Shown: positions 1 to 12,225, counted from the stretch's first letter. The stretch is 64,000 nt of DNA from Lepidostoma basale (GCA_022606425.2 JAHDVF020000177.1:992001-1056000); one strand, 5' to 3'. Numbers and translations: made by a program. Notes: generated by a model not told the origin, from the letters alone.

Positions 1-439
1 CATACAAAATCGGTGTGGGTAAGCACCTTGAGATGCCAATTTACATTCGTGTGCACCCTTCACAATAACAGTAACGATAAATTCAACCTTTGAAAGGAAT
101 TTACGTTTTGTTCAGACCTTGGTAACACGATCTATTGTACAAATAAAAAGACTTACTCTTAAAAGGGTACAAACATAATAATATCGGAGGTAGGTACCTA
201 CACGGGGCGCGCGATGGGCGCGCGACTTGGCCTGACGCCGCATCGCCAATCAAACACGCACTTTAAAGCGAAATACACAAAAAAGTACAAACATTTATAT
301 GTGTTAAAAAAATTCATCGTACGAAAGGAAAGCTGCTTTCGATTAATTTGTAATGTAATTTCTTGCGCGATCGCATTCAGATTTTCGTAGCTGATGCAAT
401 AATCATATGAAATCGCAGCGTTCGCGCGTTTTTATAAAA
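1..439. other. AT-rich non-coding DNA at the left edge
   Basis: No credible ORF on either strand. A short GC-rich patch at about 199-240 and a symmetrical TATA-like run (TTTTTATAAAAA, 429-440) are the only features. The TATA-like run could serve a leftward or a rightward promoter next to the Su(H) pair at 586-618, but no start codon or transcript boundary can be seen. Confidence 0.4.
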
Positions 440-860
440 ATGTTTGACTGATGATTTTATTGCGTTTTTCGTGCGCTACGCTCGATCAGTTTTTCTGGTG
501 GCGTGTCTCCGTTTTGACGGGGGGCCGCTCGCTCATGGTCCGGGGGGCGATACGCTACGGCGTGTGTCGGCAGGTGTACCGGGAGCGTGGGAACCCTCAC
601 GCCGGACGCGCTCCCACGGCACACACACTGCACACACTCCCCAACTTACTTACGACGCGGGTAGGTACCGACCCACCTATCTACCTACTCGCGGAGCGGG
701 TAGGTACCTGACCGCCTGCCTGCAATACTCGCAAGTACCTACTTACCTATCTGCCCATTTGCACACGTATTCACCCGTCTTACTCACAATGCCCGGTTTA
801 TGCCTTTCGAGGGGAGTTGGACAAGTCATACGATCATTTCCCATTTTTTCCGGGTAGCTA
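440..860. other. GC-rich single-copy island, no gene recognised
   Basis: GC content rises sharply compared with the flanks and the sequence does not resemble any repeat elsewhere in the window. Two overlapping open frames (444-857 and 451-711) look like by-products of GC-richness: low-complexity composition and no recognisable domain. The island holds an inverted Su(H) pair with an E-box, so a regulatory role is more likely than coding. Confidence 0.5.
570..618. promoter_or_regulatory. Su(H) paired site plus proneural E-box (SPS+A type)
   Basis: GCAGGTG at 570-576 fits the proneural A-site consensus RCAGSTG. CGTGGGAA at 586-593 is a perfect Su(H)/CSL site (YGTGRGAA). CTCCCACG at 611-618 is an inverted site with one mismatch. 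The spacer is 17 bp, the same as in the bHLH promoter at 47199-47231. In flies this arrangement gives combined Notch and proneural input. The target gene is not visible; it may lie left of the window. Confidence 0.6.
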
Positions 861-1189
861 CAGATGCAGTACCATATGTGCTAATCAATTATCTTAGGTT
901 AGGTATTACCCATCATCTATCTCACTGTCATCATCGGACTATTTGAAACTTATATCTTTATTTTCTTATCGTACCCCTCTCGAAACACTTACTCATACTG
1001 CTTTTGATAGCATTTTAATCTTAACACATATTTCTAGAATATTTCATTTTATGACTTAAGAAGATTGATAAAAGTAATTTTAAAAAAACGTTAGTTTATT
1101 TATTTATAGATTACGATTATTATTTTATATATTACGTTTTCTTATCAGAGATAAAAATCCTAAGAAAAATATCAGGCAGGACTCTACGA

Positions 1190-1395
1190 GACAGAATGAT
1201 AAACAAAGAATTAGACAGCCGTTGTCGTCCACTGCTGGACATAGGCCTCCTCCATACTTCTCCACGTATCCCTATCTTGTGCCTTTTGCATCCAATCGCC
1301 AGCAATTCTTGTAATGTCATCGGACCATCGTATGGGGGGTCTCCCTCTGTTTCGTTTGTCTTCGCGGGGTCTCCACTCTACCACCCTTCAGATAA
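1190..1395 (-). mobile_element. 3' coding end of a non-LTR retrotransposon (RTE-like)
   Basis: On the - strand an uninterrupted frame reads RGRPPIRWSDDITRIAG, then WMQKAQDRDTWRSMEEAY, and stops at 1211-1213. This is the C-terminal tail typical of RTE-type LINE polymerases (GRP..RW.DDI, then a W..MEEA segment). The 5' part is missing. Different family from the (GTTA)n copies. Confidence 0.7.
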
Positions 1396-1424
1396 ACAAC
1401 ACCATTACAGAAATGTGTGATATG

Positions 1425-1665
1425 TAAATGTCAGATGGGGGAGACAAAGAAGAAGATATTGGAGGGACCCTGTGGAAAGAATGGACACCCTAAGATAACC
1501 ATACCTTGCACTACCCGGGAAACCAGAAGAAAGATGGATGCCTGGAAGACCTGTGAAAAAATGTAAAGACAGTTGGGTAACCACACCGCAAGATGCAGCA
1601 AAACTCTGCACAAACAGGCTCTATCGGTCTCCAGTCAGTATAATCCCTTCAAACCCCCTTTGTAG
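1425..1665 (+). mobile_element. Decayed LINE fragment, RQRRRxWRD family
   Basis: Reads RWGRQRRRYWRDPVERMD with a nearby stop and frame breaks. Matches the fragments at 24528-24935, 55098-55545 and (inverted) 60185-60560, so it belongs to the same non-LTR family. Overlapping - strand ORFs here are shadows. Confidence 0.6.
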
Positions 1666-2165
1666 AATTATGCACACAACATTTAAAACCTTAAAATATG
1701 GTTATTTGAAATAATTTTGCATTTCCGTTACCTATCTGCGCATGAACCAAATTTTTATGATATAGATTTTTTTATATAAACAATCTTCGATATTATTTTT
1801 TATCATTAACCGAATTTATTATCAGTTTTGTAGTGATACTTATCAAAGTTGAAAAACGACCATTAACAATAATTCAGGTCTGAAGAAGATAAGAAGAAGA
1901 CGTTTTTTTATATTATATACGAGTATAGATGTACTTCCCGTCACGGAAGAGGAAAGGTAAAATGGCATCATCAAGTTGATAATCATTATCGCGAAGGTCC
2001 GTGTAAAACTCCTGGGAGTTGTGAAACTATTAGAGTAATTAAGAAATTCTTCTCTCGTAAATTGTAGCGTGTATTGCAGTGAATTTAAGCCGATGATTTG
2101 CTAAGGTCTAATAGCAATCTACCTGTGGGATGATCTTGAGATAATTATTCGTAATTTAAAAACAT
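1666..2165. other. AT-rich spacer
   Basis: No gene or structured repeat recognised. It ends in the 10-bp left target-site duplication of the next element. Confidence 0.5.
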
Positions 2166-2175
2166 AGCCATATAA

Positions 2176-3395
2176 CATGAGAGCAGTAATTATGCCCCTG
2201 TACAAAGGAAAAGGATCGCGTATGGAATGTGGAAACCACAGAGCTATTAGTCTTTTGAGTGTCGTTGGTAAAGTCTATGGCAGAATTTTAATAGAAAGAG
2301 TAAGAAAATTGACGAGTGACAAAGTTTGGGATATGCAAGGTGCCTTTATGAATGGCAGAGGATGTATGGATCAAATTTTTGGACTTCGTACATTGACAGA
2401 GAAGTTTCTGGCCAAAAATCGCAAACTTTTCTGTGCGTTTGTCGACTTACAAAAAGCATATGATTACGTTAATAGAAAAAAGTTGTGGAAAATATTGTCT
2501 GAATATGGAATAAGTACAAAACTGATCACGGCCATTAAGTCACTATACACGGAAAGCACTGCTAGTGTCAGAGTAAATGGAGATCTTACAGCCTGGTTTG
2601 ATATCAATAACGGTGTCAAACAAGGTTGCGTAATGTCCCCGTGGTTATTAAATCTGTATATGGACAATTGTATGAGAGAGCTGAAAGGGTTGGATGTAGG
2701 TGCCAAAATGAGCGGAGTGTCAGTAAGCTGTCTCTTGTATGCGGATGACGCTGTCCTACTTGCTGACAACGAGCATGAACTACAAGTCCTGGTGAATTGT
2801 ATGTATGAGGTATGCATGCGAAATGATCTGATGATCTGAAAGTTGTCATCGCAAACAAAAACCTATCCAAAAAAGCTAGAATGGCAGTGCACAATGGTGT
2901 TCTTCTACCGACCCTTATGTATGGAAGCGAAGCATGGAACTGGCAAAAGGAGGATGAAAGTAGAATAAATGCAGTAGAAATGAGATCTCTTAGACGAATG
3001 TGTGGATACTCTGTGTATGATAGAGTGTCGAATGAAAATATAAGAAGTGAATGCGGTGCGAATGATGGTGTCATGAACAAAATAATGAAAGGATAATTAA
3101 GATGGTTTGGACATATGGAAAGAATGAATGAAGAAAGAATGGTAAAAAAATTATATGTTAATGATGTAATGGTACCAGAAATAGAGGAAGACCAAGGAAA
3201 ACGTGGCACGATCAAATAAATCAAATATTGAATGTCGGCCATGTGAGGAGTCAGAGAAATCGACGCGCGTGCATGACACGATGTATGAATGTTGAGGAAG
3301 CGAGAGAAATATGTCAGGAAAGAAAGGTGTGGCAGTCCATTCTTTCTGCCTACCCCTTCGGGGAGACGGCGTGATGGTTAGTTAGTTAGTTAGTT
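2176..3395 (+). mobile_element. RTE-like retrotransposon copy with (GTTA)n tail and target-site duplication
   Basis: A 5'-truncated copy of the dominant retrotransposon family. It starts inside the reverse transcriptase, ends in GATGG followed by GTTA repeats, and is flanked by a 10-bp direct repeat AGCCATATAA (2166-2175 and 3396-3405). The polymerase is broken three ways: an internal deletion fuses the frame to a stop near 2836, a TAA interrupts the GxLRWFGH motif near 3095, and a frameshift lies near 3170. This is the only copy here that keeps the RT core. Confidence 0.85.
2177..2839 (+). pseudogene. Reverse transcriptase fragment of the RTE-like element
   Basis: Open for 220 codons. It shows NHRAISLLSVVGK (RT motif 2 region), AFVDLQKAYDYVNR (motif A, catalytic Asp), GVKQGCVMSPWLLNLYMD (motif B) and LLYADDAVLLA (YADD box with the catalytic Asp pair). 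The endonuclease domain and N terminus are absent because of 5' truncation. Just after the YADD region an internal deletion ends the frame, so the thumb and C-terminal region are not joined to it. Non-functional; the ORF's ATG is internal to the element. Confidence 0.85.
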
Positions 3396-3524
3396 AGCCA
3401 TATAATGTAAATAAGTCGTTTATCATATTCCTCGTCCCCAATAAACAAATAACGAACCATCAAGCTGCAAACTGAATGGATGAACTGGATTTACTCTATA
3501 TTCATACAACATGATGATCTTCGT

Positions 3525-3765
3525 GGCAGAGTGGCAAGAGCTCTGACTGCATTTCCTAAGGTCCCTGGTTCGATTCCCGGCGATGGCAGTGTGATAGACA
3601 CACTATATTTAGTCTGGTGTAGAATTCACGTGACAAGAAAATGGCAATAAACTAGGTACCTATCATAAGTATTGAGAACAATATAATAATAATAAAATAT
3701 GAAAAAATGTATATAGTAATTGGGTTCTAACGACCTGTTATATGAAAAAAGAAAGAAAAAAAAGT
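3525..3765 (+). repeat. tRNA-derived SINE (family 1)
   Basis: The head has a box A-like GTGGCAGAGTGG and a box B-like GGTTCGATTCC, followed by a unique body (GTCTGGTGTAGAATTCACGTG), an (AAT)n run and an A-rich tail. The body recurs at 8301-8482 and inverted at 58900-59150. The altered tRNA arms and attached body show it is not a working tRNA gene. Confidence 0.75.
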
Positions 3766-4582
3766 GCTTTCAGCGTTGCGGGTTCGTTGGCATGAAATAA
3801 TATCCCTCTTAATATTATGCATGGTGATAGGTAAGTTAGATTTAAGAAACAACTGAATTCTGCAAGGTATTCGGTATTGAATGTGCTTAGTACACCCTTG
3901 AGGTAATTGGTTTTATAAATAAAACGGTGCACTTTAAAAAAATAATTATCAGAAAATAAATAATATGAACAAGGGCTGTCTAGATATTTGCATTTGTCTC
4001 TATAATATTATTGGCGACTTATTTACATTATTTTAAAATTGAATTATCGGTTTTCCAACAAGAAAATTACAGCTATAAGGATACCAGCAATTTCGAAAGA
4101 GCAAGAAATCGTGTACTGTTAAATAATTGCACGTAAGTTTTATAAATGTAGATTGTGAATTCAAGTTATCATCATTAAGGTAACTTGCATATTTGTTTCA
4201 TATTAATTGTCTTTACCCAAAATGTTACTTTTATTTACTATGGTATGCCCTGTATTTATGTTTTTCGTTACATGCTGTGATCCAATTTAATGGTTTAATA
4301 CAATATTATTACTTATATTTCGTAATTTTTACAGATATTATTCCTTTTTAAATATTCTTATATAGTAAAAAAATATTAATATTCTGAAATTGATTTCATA
4401 ATACTCAATAATAAATCCCTGGATACTATTATTACATTCATTGAAATGAAATAAAATATGTTAAAAATGGAACTATGTAATTAATATAATACAATTGCAT
4501 GTAAAATTATACTTTAAGGTTTAACCTTAAAAAACATGATTTTTTAAAAGAAAATAAAGAATTTTTAAATATGGTGTAATAT
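3766..4582. other. AT-rich DNA, nothing recognised
   Basis: Very AT-rich, no coding signal. The ORF at 3738-3932 (-) is chance. Confidence 0.5.
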
Positions 4583-4595
4583 TTAAAGAGATTTA

Positions 4596-5105
4596 CCTTG
4601 GACAATGGTGTTCTTCTACTGACCCTTATGTATGGAAGCGAAGCATGGAACTGGCAAAAGAAGGATGAAAGTAGAATAAATGCAGTAGAAATGAGATCTC
4701 TTAGACGAATGTGAGGATACTCTGTGTATGATAGAGTGGCGAATGAAAATATAAGAAGTGAATGCGGTGCGAATGATAGTGTTATGAACAAAATAATGAA
4801 AAGATCATTAAGATGGTTTGGACATATGGAAAGAATGAATGAAGAAAGAATGGTAAAAAAAGTATATGTTAACGGTGTAAATGGAACCAGAAAAAGAGGA
4901 AGACCGAGGAAAACGTGGCACGATCAAATAAATCAAATATTGAATGTCGGCCGTGTGAGGAGTCAGAGAAATCGACGCGCGTGCATGACACGATGTATGA
5001 ATGTTGAGGAAGCGAGAGAAATATGTCAGGAAAGAAAAGTATGGCAGTCCATTATTTCTGCCTACTCCTTCGGGGAGACGGCGTGATGGTTAGTTTGTTA
5101 GTTAG
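4596..5105 (+). mobile_element. RTE-like copy, 5'-truncated, 13-bp target-site duplication
   Basis: Covers the C-terminal polymerase tail (LMYGSEAWNWQKK, NAVEMRSLRRM, LRWFGHMERM, KRGRPRKTWHDQI) and the (GTTA)n tail. A TGA interrupts the frame near 4712. It is flanked by TTAAAGAGATTTA at 4583-4595 and 5106-5118, a clean target-site duplication. Confidence 0.85.
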
Positions 5106-5244
5106 TTAAAGAGATTTATTTAAGGGCGATAGGAAACAGGAAAACTCTTCGGTGAAAAAAAAAAGGAATTCATCTTATCATCTACACTTTTATTGTGACG
5201 GTGAGATTAGACCATTGATATATATTTTTTTAAATATGTAAATC

Positions 5245-5600
5245 TTGCATTGAAAGCGAAGCATGAAACTGGCAGAAGAAGGATGAGAGCCGAATAAATG
5301 CGGTAGAGATGAGATTGCTTAGACGTACACAAGGTAAAACAATGTAGAATTTTAAATCCTATTATAAGGAAGGAATGAAGAGCGGTAGAAAGTATTATGA
5401 ACAAAATTGTGAAAGGATATCTGCGTTGGTTTTGACATATGGAACACATGGATAAAAAAATGTTAAGAAAGTTTACGTTAACGATATGATTGGAATACGG
5501 AGTCGTGGGAGACCGAGAAAAACTTAGTTCGATCAAGTTAATCAAATTTTAAAGGTCGGTAATGTTAGAAGTTGACAGAATCGACGTGATTATATATTGG
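5245..5600 (+). mobile_element. Old, diverged RTE-like fragment
   Basis: Recognisable DNA similarity to the C-terminal region of the (GTTA)n family (GCGAAGCATG, ACATATGGAACACATGG) but with many indels and no tail. Older than the neighbouring copy. Confidence 0.6.
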
Positions 5601-6011
5601 TTTGTTTATTTGTATTTGTATTTAGACTAAGATTTGTATAGCTCTCAAGTATGTATGTATCATTGTATCAATGTATCACGTAGGTAATCCCGTTCCCTTC
5701 ATCAAGCTCTTATACATTTTCTTATTAGAAAGCTAGGTGGAATATTAATATGTATGTTTATTATACCATTTTTTCGCTGACTCATGACGCTAGTTGGAAA
5801 AGGTACGGAACACAAATTGAAAAAAAGGGGATACATTTTGATACTCACTATTTTCGTGGATGGATACTTAGACATGGAATTTTTATCACTACTTTGTAGA
5901 TCTGGTGAAACATCTTAAAAAACAATGTAAAATTGCTTATACATATAAAAAGCTTTTTAAAATATTATAATTTCTTAATAAACCAATGTTAAACTTGAAG
6001 TACTGATTAAC

Positions 6012-6300
6012 CAGGAAACAGTAGTGAGATTCTGTAAGTCTCAACGCCTACGGTGGACTGGCCATGTGGAAAGAATGCCAGAGGGTAGAACACCACAAAT
6101 TATATCCAGATGGGTGCCCCGCGAAAAGAGACCAAGAGGCAGACCGAGGAAAAGATGGGCGGATTGCGTGGAAGAAGATTGGGAGAAAATGGAAGGAGCT
6201 GGGGAATGGAGAGAGATGGCCAGAGACAGAAGTCAGTGGAGGACCGTTGTGGAGGAGGCCAAGCCCACACTGGGATGTAGCGCCGAGAAATGAATGAAAT
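6012..6300 (+). mobile_element. RTE-like C-terminal fragment, second family
   Basis: Open frame with LRWTGHVERMPEGRTP, then RPRGRPRKRWADCVEEDW and a terminal EEAKPTLGC before TGA. Same LRW.GH and GRPRKRW layout as RTE polymerase tails, but a distinct family. An inverted fragment of the same family is at 39955-40110. No (GTTA)n tail. Confidence 0.75.
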
Positions 6301-6411
6301 TAATAAACCAATGTAGGATTCTTGACAAAATAGCTATTTTAAAACACTGCAATTTCAAAATAAATCTATAAAGTGATGACTTTACATGAAATATCTAATT
6401 TTTGTGAATGT

Positions 6412-6905
6412 ATACTTATACTTGTATACGAAATCCTGGATTTTCACCAATGGGTGGTTAATTCAAATTTAATTGTATCTCAATAGAGACGAAGACGCAA
6501 ACTGGAAACTGAATATGGATGATCAAGGTGTTTACAGGACTTATGACCTGTCATTGGTTGGGTTAAGCGCACGCTTTTATGTAATTACAACATTCCCCAT
6601 TCCACCTTTGTTATTATGATCATGCATGACAAATTTTGGAAGATGTATATATACTTCAAATCCATATCTATCTTCACGTGTTAATTTTAATTGTCCATCC
6701 ATGTAGATTTGATTGTATATATACATCTTCCAAAATTTGTCATGCATGATCATAATAACAAAGATGGAATGGGGAATGTTGTAATTACATAAAGCGTGCG
6801 CTTAACCCAACCAATGACAGGTCATAAGTCCTGTAAACACCTTGATCATCCATATTCAGTTTCCAGTTTGCGTCTTCGTCTCTATTGAGATACAATTAAA
6901 TATCT
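6412..6905. repeat. Large inverted repeat (foldback element, family M)
   Basis: The left part carries TATCTCAATAGAGACGAAG and GGTTGGGTTAAGCGCACGC; the same sequence returns inverted from about 6715, forming a long near-palindrome. Other copies are at 7875-8160, 22505-23960 and 61940-62345. Long terminal repeats and the absence of any ORF point to a non-autonomous foldback element. Confidence 0.75.
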
Positions 6906-7874
6906 AATTATTTATGTTGTACGATTATATTATGTAAACGTATTTTTGCTCTGTTTATTACAATACTTTGAGGTCTAATTTAATTATTCGAAACATATCG
7001 AGAAAAGTATGCTCTAAACTGGATACATAAAACAATATTTTAATTCATAAATAGATCACAATTATGGAATTCCATTACATTGATTCCTTAAGTTTATCAG
7101 TAATATTTAATGAAGAGTAAAAAGTTACATTATTTCCAAACATGATACATGAGAAAGCGTCTGTAAATATTGAAAAATAAAATGCTTAAGTTTTCCTCAT
7201 TATAAAATTCTTTCCTGTAATTATTTTCGACGTGTTTACACTATTAAACGATCGTTAAAAGCTCTACCATTGTCCGTATAGTTTTAATGAATTGATTCTG
7301 TAAAATAAATTTGAGTAATTTCGAAATCAAAATAATGGAACACAACTCAAATCAATCAACGCCTGTGTTGAATCCATTATGTACTCATGCTTAATGGAGA
7401 ATTGAATAATCATTTAATCGAACGCAGGTGGTGTCCATCCGTTATTATTATTGATGCAAAGTGCTGAGGAATTGGTCATAGAAGCGTGCTTAGTTCTGCT
7501 ATTACCAGCGTGGCCCGACGTGATAATAACCGCCTAGTCACAAGTCTATTATGGATAACTACGCACTTCGGGAGATAAACGACTCTGTATAATAGTAACA
7601 TACTGGGATATTCAGGTACTCTGATCGGCAAGATGTACACATTAATTAATATTCGTGTTTCGTGTCCCCCGCGGTTTTAATTAATATATATAACTAAATT
7701 AACGAAAATTTGACAAATTTATCAGCAATGTCTTTTTACGATCATCATTACAGAAGTGTTAAAAAACAATAAAAAAAAATGACAAATACGGGGTGTAATA
7801 ACAGTAATATTCAACATTATGTAAATTAATTTCATTTTCATAGCATTTCTCATTGTTAATAAATATTTCTAGAA
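6906..7874. other. AT-rich spacer without recognised features
   Basis: No coding potential beyond short random ORFs. A moderately GC-richer stretch at about 7420-7620 is not repeated elsewhere in the window. Confidence 0.4.
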
Positions 7875-8160
7875 TTTTTTTTGTATACATATACTTGTAG
7901 ACAAATACTGGATTTTTACCCATTGCGGGTGTAGATGGACCTACCAACAGTGAAGTTATTAAAAAAATATTAACATATATACAAGTCACAAAATTTTGTC
8001 AGACGTGGTGTCGTAAGAAGTGCGGAATGGTGAATGTTGTTTAACATAAAGTGATCGCTTAACTCAACCAATGGGTCATAAGTCCTGTAAACGCCACGAC
8101 TACCATATTCTGTTTCCAAATAATTTACATCTTCGTCTCTATTGAGATACAATTAATATT
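7875..8160 (-). repeat. Diverged family M foldback copy
   Basis: The - strand contains the family M landmarks CTCAATAGAGACGAAG and the GTTTACAGGACTTATGACC block in altered form. Short ORFs at 7759-7989 and 7970-8152 are by-products. Confidence 0.65.
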
Positions 8161-8300
8161 TCTAGAAGTTTAACTATGTGTTGTTAGAAAATTATATTGT
8201 TTAAAAGATCATTGCCTTCGTAGTATATAGTTTTCGTTTTAAATATGATGTATCGTTTAAACTAATGTCAAATATAAATAACGCTCAACTTCCAAGAACT

Positions 8301-8482
8301 AGTGGCAGTGTGATTGTCACACTATCTTTGGTCTGGTGTAGAATTCACGTGACAATAAAATGGCGATAGATTGGCTACCTATCACATGTCACGAGAATCA
8401 ATATAATAGCTATAAAATAAAATTGTATACAGTAATTGGGTTCAAACGACCTGTTGTATACGTAAAAAAAAAAAAAAAAATA
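8301..8482 (+). repeat. SINE family 1, head-truncated
   Basis: Body and tail of the SINE at 3525-3765 (GGTCTGGTGTAGAATTCACG) ending in a poly-A run at about 8466-8480. The tRNA-like head is missing. Confidence 0.7.
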
Positions 8483-9679
8483 AACTAAAAAAGGTTAACC
8501 AAGTATACATGAAAAAAATTAAGATTGTTTTTCAAAATAGTAATTATTGCGTGATCGTAATGTAAAATTAACAAACATAAAGTTCTTTATAATACAATTC
8601 CACTGTTATGTTCTAGTATACTCGTAAGTGGAATAAAATTAACCAATTTATTTTATGTCATACTATCGTTATTTGGAATGAACGTCTACAAAGATTTTAT
8701 AATAAGCGACACTAATATTAAACAAGTTAATGATTATTTTTTTAGCAATAATTTTCAAATGAATCATATTAATATTATATAAATAGTCAATTTATTAAAT
8801 TATAGTTTTGATATCCATATGCAAAATTAAAGAATATTTTTGTGTGTCTTCAAAAATGAGCTCTTATTTTTAAAAAAATGTTTTTTGTGTTTTAATAATA
8901 AGCAGGTTCCATTGATGTTGGACTATCATCAGCACCATCTGCTCTTGTATACTAAGAGATTCCTTAACATGAAATAATCATGTAACTTCACTCTACGTGC
9001 TCGCTTGTATATTCAATACAAACTATTAGTTAGACAAAAATGTTCTACATCTTCATAGCTTATTTGAAAGAAGAAAAAAATGCTTGTTGTTAAAATGGTA
9101 ACGTAATTTAGTTAAAATCACAATGTGGCCAAAGTAACAATCAATATTTACCATTTCATCGCGGGACGTCTCGAAAGCTTCTGGGAGTAATCCCGATCTC
9201 GACAGTGTGAAAAGCTCTCGGGCGAGCTTTTGGTGCGGAATCAATTGTGATCCTCAGGTACGCTCTTATTATGTGTTCAATTTAAGGCTATTCATCTTCA
9301 CAAAGTAGTTTTACAACGTTTAAACTTCTCCGTGTGGGCAAACAAATCTGGGAGTCATGGTGTGAAGATTATTTGTTATCAGGCTTAAGAAATATTCAAT
9401 GTTTTTCTAAGATCTATTCAAACACCCGTGCTGAGGTATACCAATATACATGTAGGATGTGTAGTCAACACGGTTGATATGTATCACAAATCACAATAAC
9501 GTCTCAAGATGAATTATATTTATTTATAAATATTATTTTCTGTACTCAAATCTTTGTAAACAACATGAAAGACGTTTTTCTTCCAATTCGATATACTAAC
9601 TATAATATATTATACTAATAAATAAGTACTGTAGAAAGTACACTTATAAATAGAAAATAAACAAATAAAAATTATTGTT
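8483..9679. other. AT-rich spacer
   Basis: No gene recognised. A GC-richer patch at 9150-9260 contains a 63-codon - strand ORF with no recognisable motif. Confidence 0.4.
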
Positions 9680-9900
9680 TCTTGAACAATGTGATGTAAA
9701 ACTCCATATTAAATAATTAATACGAATGAAAACGTCAGTTTTCTAGAAGTTTTATTCTTTATTATGGGAATGACATGTTTTGCACTTCTAAGGCATTATC
9801 AAATGTGTCAAACATTTGATAATTATGCATTAGAAGGGCGAAACGATTAATTCCCATAACATATAATAAAACTTCTAGAAAATTCGTATTTATTAAAAAA
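9680..9900. repeat. Family A palindromic repeat
   Basis: Two inverted copies of a block containing TCTAGAAGTTTTATT and GGAATGACATGTTTTGC meet around AAATGTGTCAAACATTTG. The block is dispersed throughout the window (14170, 14820, 16610, 33840, 38830, 41225, 51425, 62355, 63955). Each intact half holds a degenerate hammerhead-like motif (see findings). Confidence 0.7.
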
Positions 9901-10379
9901 ATATGTTTTTTACAATTGGGTAACGCGATCCATATAACCCGTTTAACAATAATTTTTATCACTTTGTTTATCAGAACACCTGATTCAATTCTCGTCTTGA
10001 CCCAATTTCTTATTCATAATTATTATCTATTTACTGCTCATATACAATAAATTCTAATACAATTTATTTAAATACTAGGTGTTAGTGTATAAGTAAAATT
10101 CTATCAAGAAATTATAATTAATAATATTAATATTTATAAAAATCAAATTTATATTAACAATACAAACTACAGACATATGTAAGCATTATGTCTTATTTAT
10201 CTGATTATTTTTATTCAGCCATATTTTTAGTTGAAGTGGTAAGACTCACCATCACGCGGTTTTTAAGAAAGGATAAACCGCCACTCTGTTCTACACTACC
10301 ACTCTATTTTAACTCACTAACATATAAATCATTTCATATTCCAACGTCGATTTCTCAGACTTTTCACTGGGCAGTCATT

Positions 10380-10735
10380 CAAACTTTGATTGCTTTAATC
10401 GTATCACATTTTCCTCGGACCACCTCGATTTCCTGTTCTATTCACGTCATTAATGTATACTTTACTATTCTTTCGTTATTCTTTTTTCCATGGGCCGAGC
10501 GGTCATAATGGCCCTAAAAGTATTTTGTTGATTATGCTTTCGATCGCACTGCAATACATTTTTTTTATTTATTGTAATATCTGTCTTTAACACTATTATA
10601 TAAATATTTATCCCACAACCTCATTTCCACCACATTTATTCAACATTTTTTATTTTTACTTTGCCAGTTCCAGGCTTCATATACATACATAAGGGTCGGT
10701 ACAAACCCCCCCATTGTTTAGAATGAAGATTACTA
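10380..10735 (-). mobile_element. Diverged RTE-like fragment
   Basis: The - strand matches the C-terminal region of the (GTTA)n family: the stretch coding for GRPRKTW appears as CACATTTTCCTCGG, and the SEAWNWQ region follows near 10670. Heavily mutated, 3' tail lost. Confidence 0.6.
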
Positions 10736-11027
10736 TTTTATTATATACATTTCTGTCATCCCGTATAATTAATTTTTTTAAGAATGTGCGTAAGTATTTA
10801 CTCGTATTATTTTTACTTTTTTCTTTCTGAATTCTGATTCTGAATCACGTAAATTTTGATATTAATTCAGGCCATAGGTTATTTATACTTCCTGAAAAAT
10901 ATTAATTCATTGTAATTCTATCAACAAGAATATAGAATTAATATATGAATTGTTATTTTTTCTTCTCCAAATGTATCACCTACCTTGGAGTAAATGTTAA
11001 TTAATTCTTCTTATTTTTCTTCGTGTG

Positions 11028-11092
11028 CCATGTCGGGTCCCCCCGACGCCGACGTCGACTATCACTTGGGGCGTGTTCTTATTTGCTCTATC
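11028..11092 (-). mobile_element. Tail fragment of the LINE family seen at 61036-61395
   Basis: TGTCGGGTCCCCCCGACG matches the start of the longer - strand copy at 61036. Only the 3' end remains. Confidence 0.5.
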
Positions 11093-11427
11093 ATTTTTTC
11101 TTAGCGATATAATATAATAATATTTTATGAAATGATACATAAAGTGCCGTTTTTATTAAATAACCTCTACAAAGGGCACAGTAAATATGAGAAATATACA
11201 AATAAATATAAAAAAACTTATTGAACTTGAAATTGTCTTACAAAAAGACATTTAAAAAAAGGTAAATTAAAATTATTATATAAATATGCAAGTTCTTATA
11301 CGAAGTATTTTTATTGGTGTTATATTTCTTGGGATCATGTGTAGGTATGTCTAAAATGTTAGGTGTTCAAAGGAATATTTTACTTCTCTTCTATATTCGC
11401 CATAATTTGTGTTGATACGATGCTTTA

Positions 11428-11567
11428 TTTCTCTTTTTCTTTTTTATATACTTTGTATATACAACACTAAAAAAATCATATGTATCACTCAAGAAGGACT
11501 GGTTGTCTGTATTTTTTTATATAAGTGTCATATATACAAAGTATATAAAAAAGAAAATGAAAAATAA
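11428..11567. repeat. Imperfect inverted repeat, about 35-bp arms
   Basis: The left arm contains TTTTATATACTTTGTATAT and the right arm its complement ATATACAAAGTATATAAAA, with about 70 bp between. A shorter inverted repeat built on ACACGTGT follows at 11585-11630. Probably small foldback elements. Confidence 0.6.
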
Positions 11568-11634
11568 AGAATATTTTACAATCCATGACACACGTGTATA
11601 TATTGATTAAATAATATATACACACGTGTCAAAA

Positions 11635-12190
11635 ATAATATAAAAACATATCAATATTATTCTTGTTTTGTATAGGGATGTTTGAAAAAAATATTCATTT
11701 CACTGATGATAATTGCTTTATTTATAAACGTAACCACTCTTCATTCATTAGCATAATCAAAAAATCAGAAACACAAAACTTACAATTAAATCTTAATTAC
11801 GTTATTAACCTTATTTTATTCATACTTATACGATACAAATTAAAACATAAAATTATTAAAGCACGTTAACCTACTTAAAATAAACTTAATTTTGTAATCC
11901 ATTTATATGTTAACCTATTTTCTTCAAATATTTTATAATTAATTGATCAACTAAGAATCAAACGATTCCTGTGATCTTATTACTATAAATCAATTAAAGT
12001 TAAATCATAAGAATAACTTAAAGTACATGAAGTATTTCACATACCTACACTGGCACAATCGGCCTAAACGTTTTGATAACATTTTATAAATCTAGTTAAA
12101 GCTTCTTATCACAATCACATTTTCGATAGCAAATAAAAGAATTTAATAAATAAATCTTACATTTGACATATCGACGTACAAAAAACAGTA
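11635..12190. other. AT-rich DNA downstream of the - strand gene
   Basis: Only a low-complexity ORF (11663-11869, +), judged chance. On the - strand a Brd-box 7-mer (12097-12103) and two adjoining K-box 6-mers (12108-12113, 12114-12119) lie here. They would belong to the 12902-13560 gene only if its 3' UTR ran past the AATAAA signals at 12206-12216. Confidence 0.4.
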
Positions 12191-12225
12191 AGTAATAAAA
12201 TAAATTTTATTTTATTATTAACATT

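Noticed and set aside
444..857. 137-codon ORF at the left edge
   Set aside because: Overlaps another frame of similar quality, repetitive Tyr/Leu/Pro stretches from short repeats (TACCTAC), no domain.
3525..3600. Possible tRNA genes (also at 16510, 17696, 40741, 49590, 59090)
   Set aside because: Each has box A/B-like segments but mismatched arms, and most are joined to bodies shared between copies; they are SINE heads.
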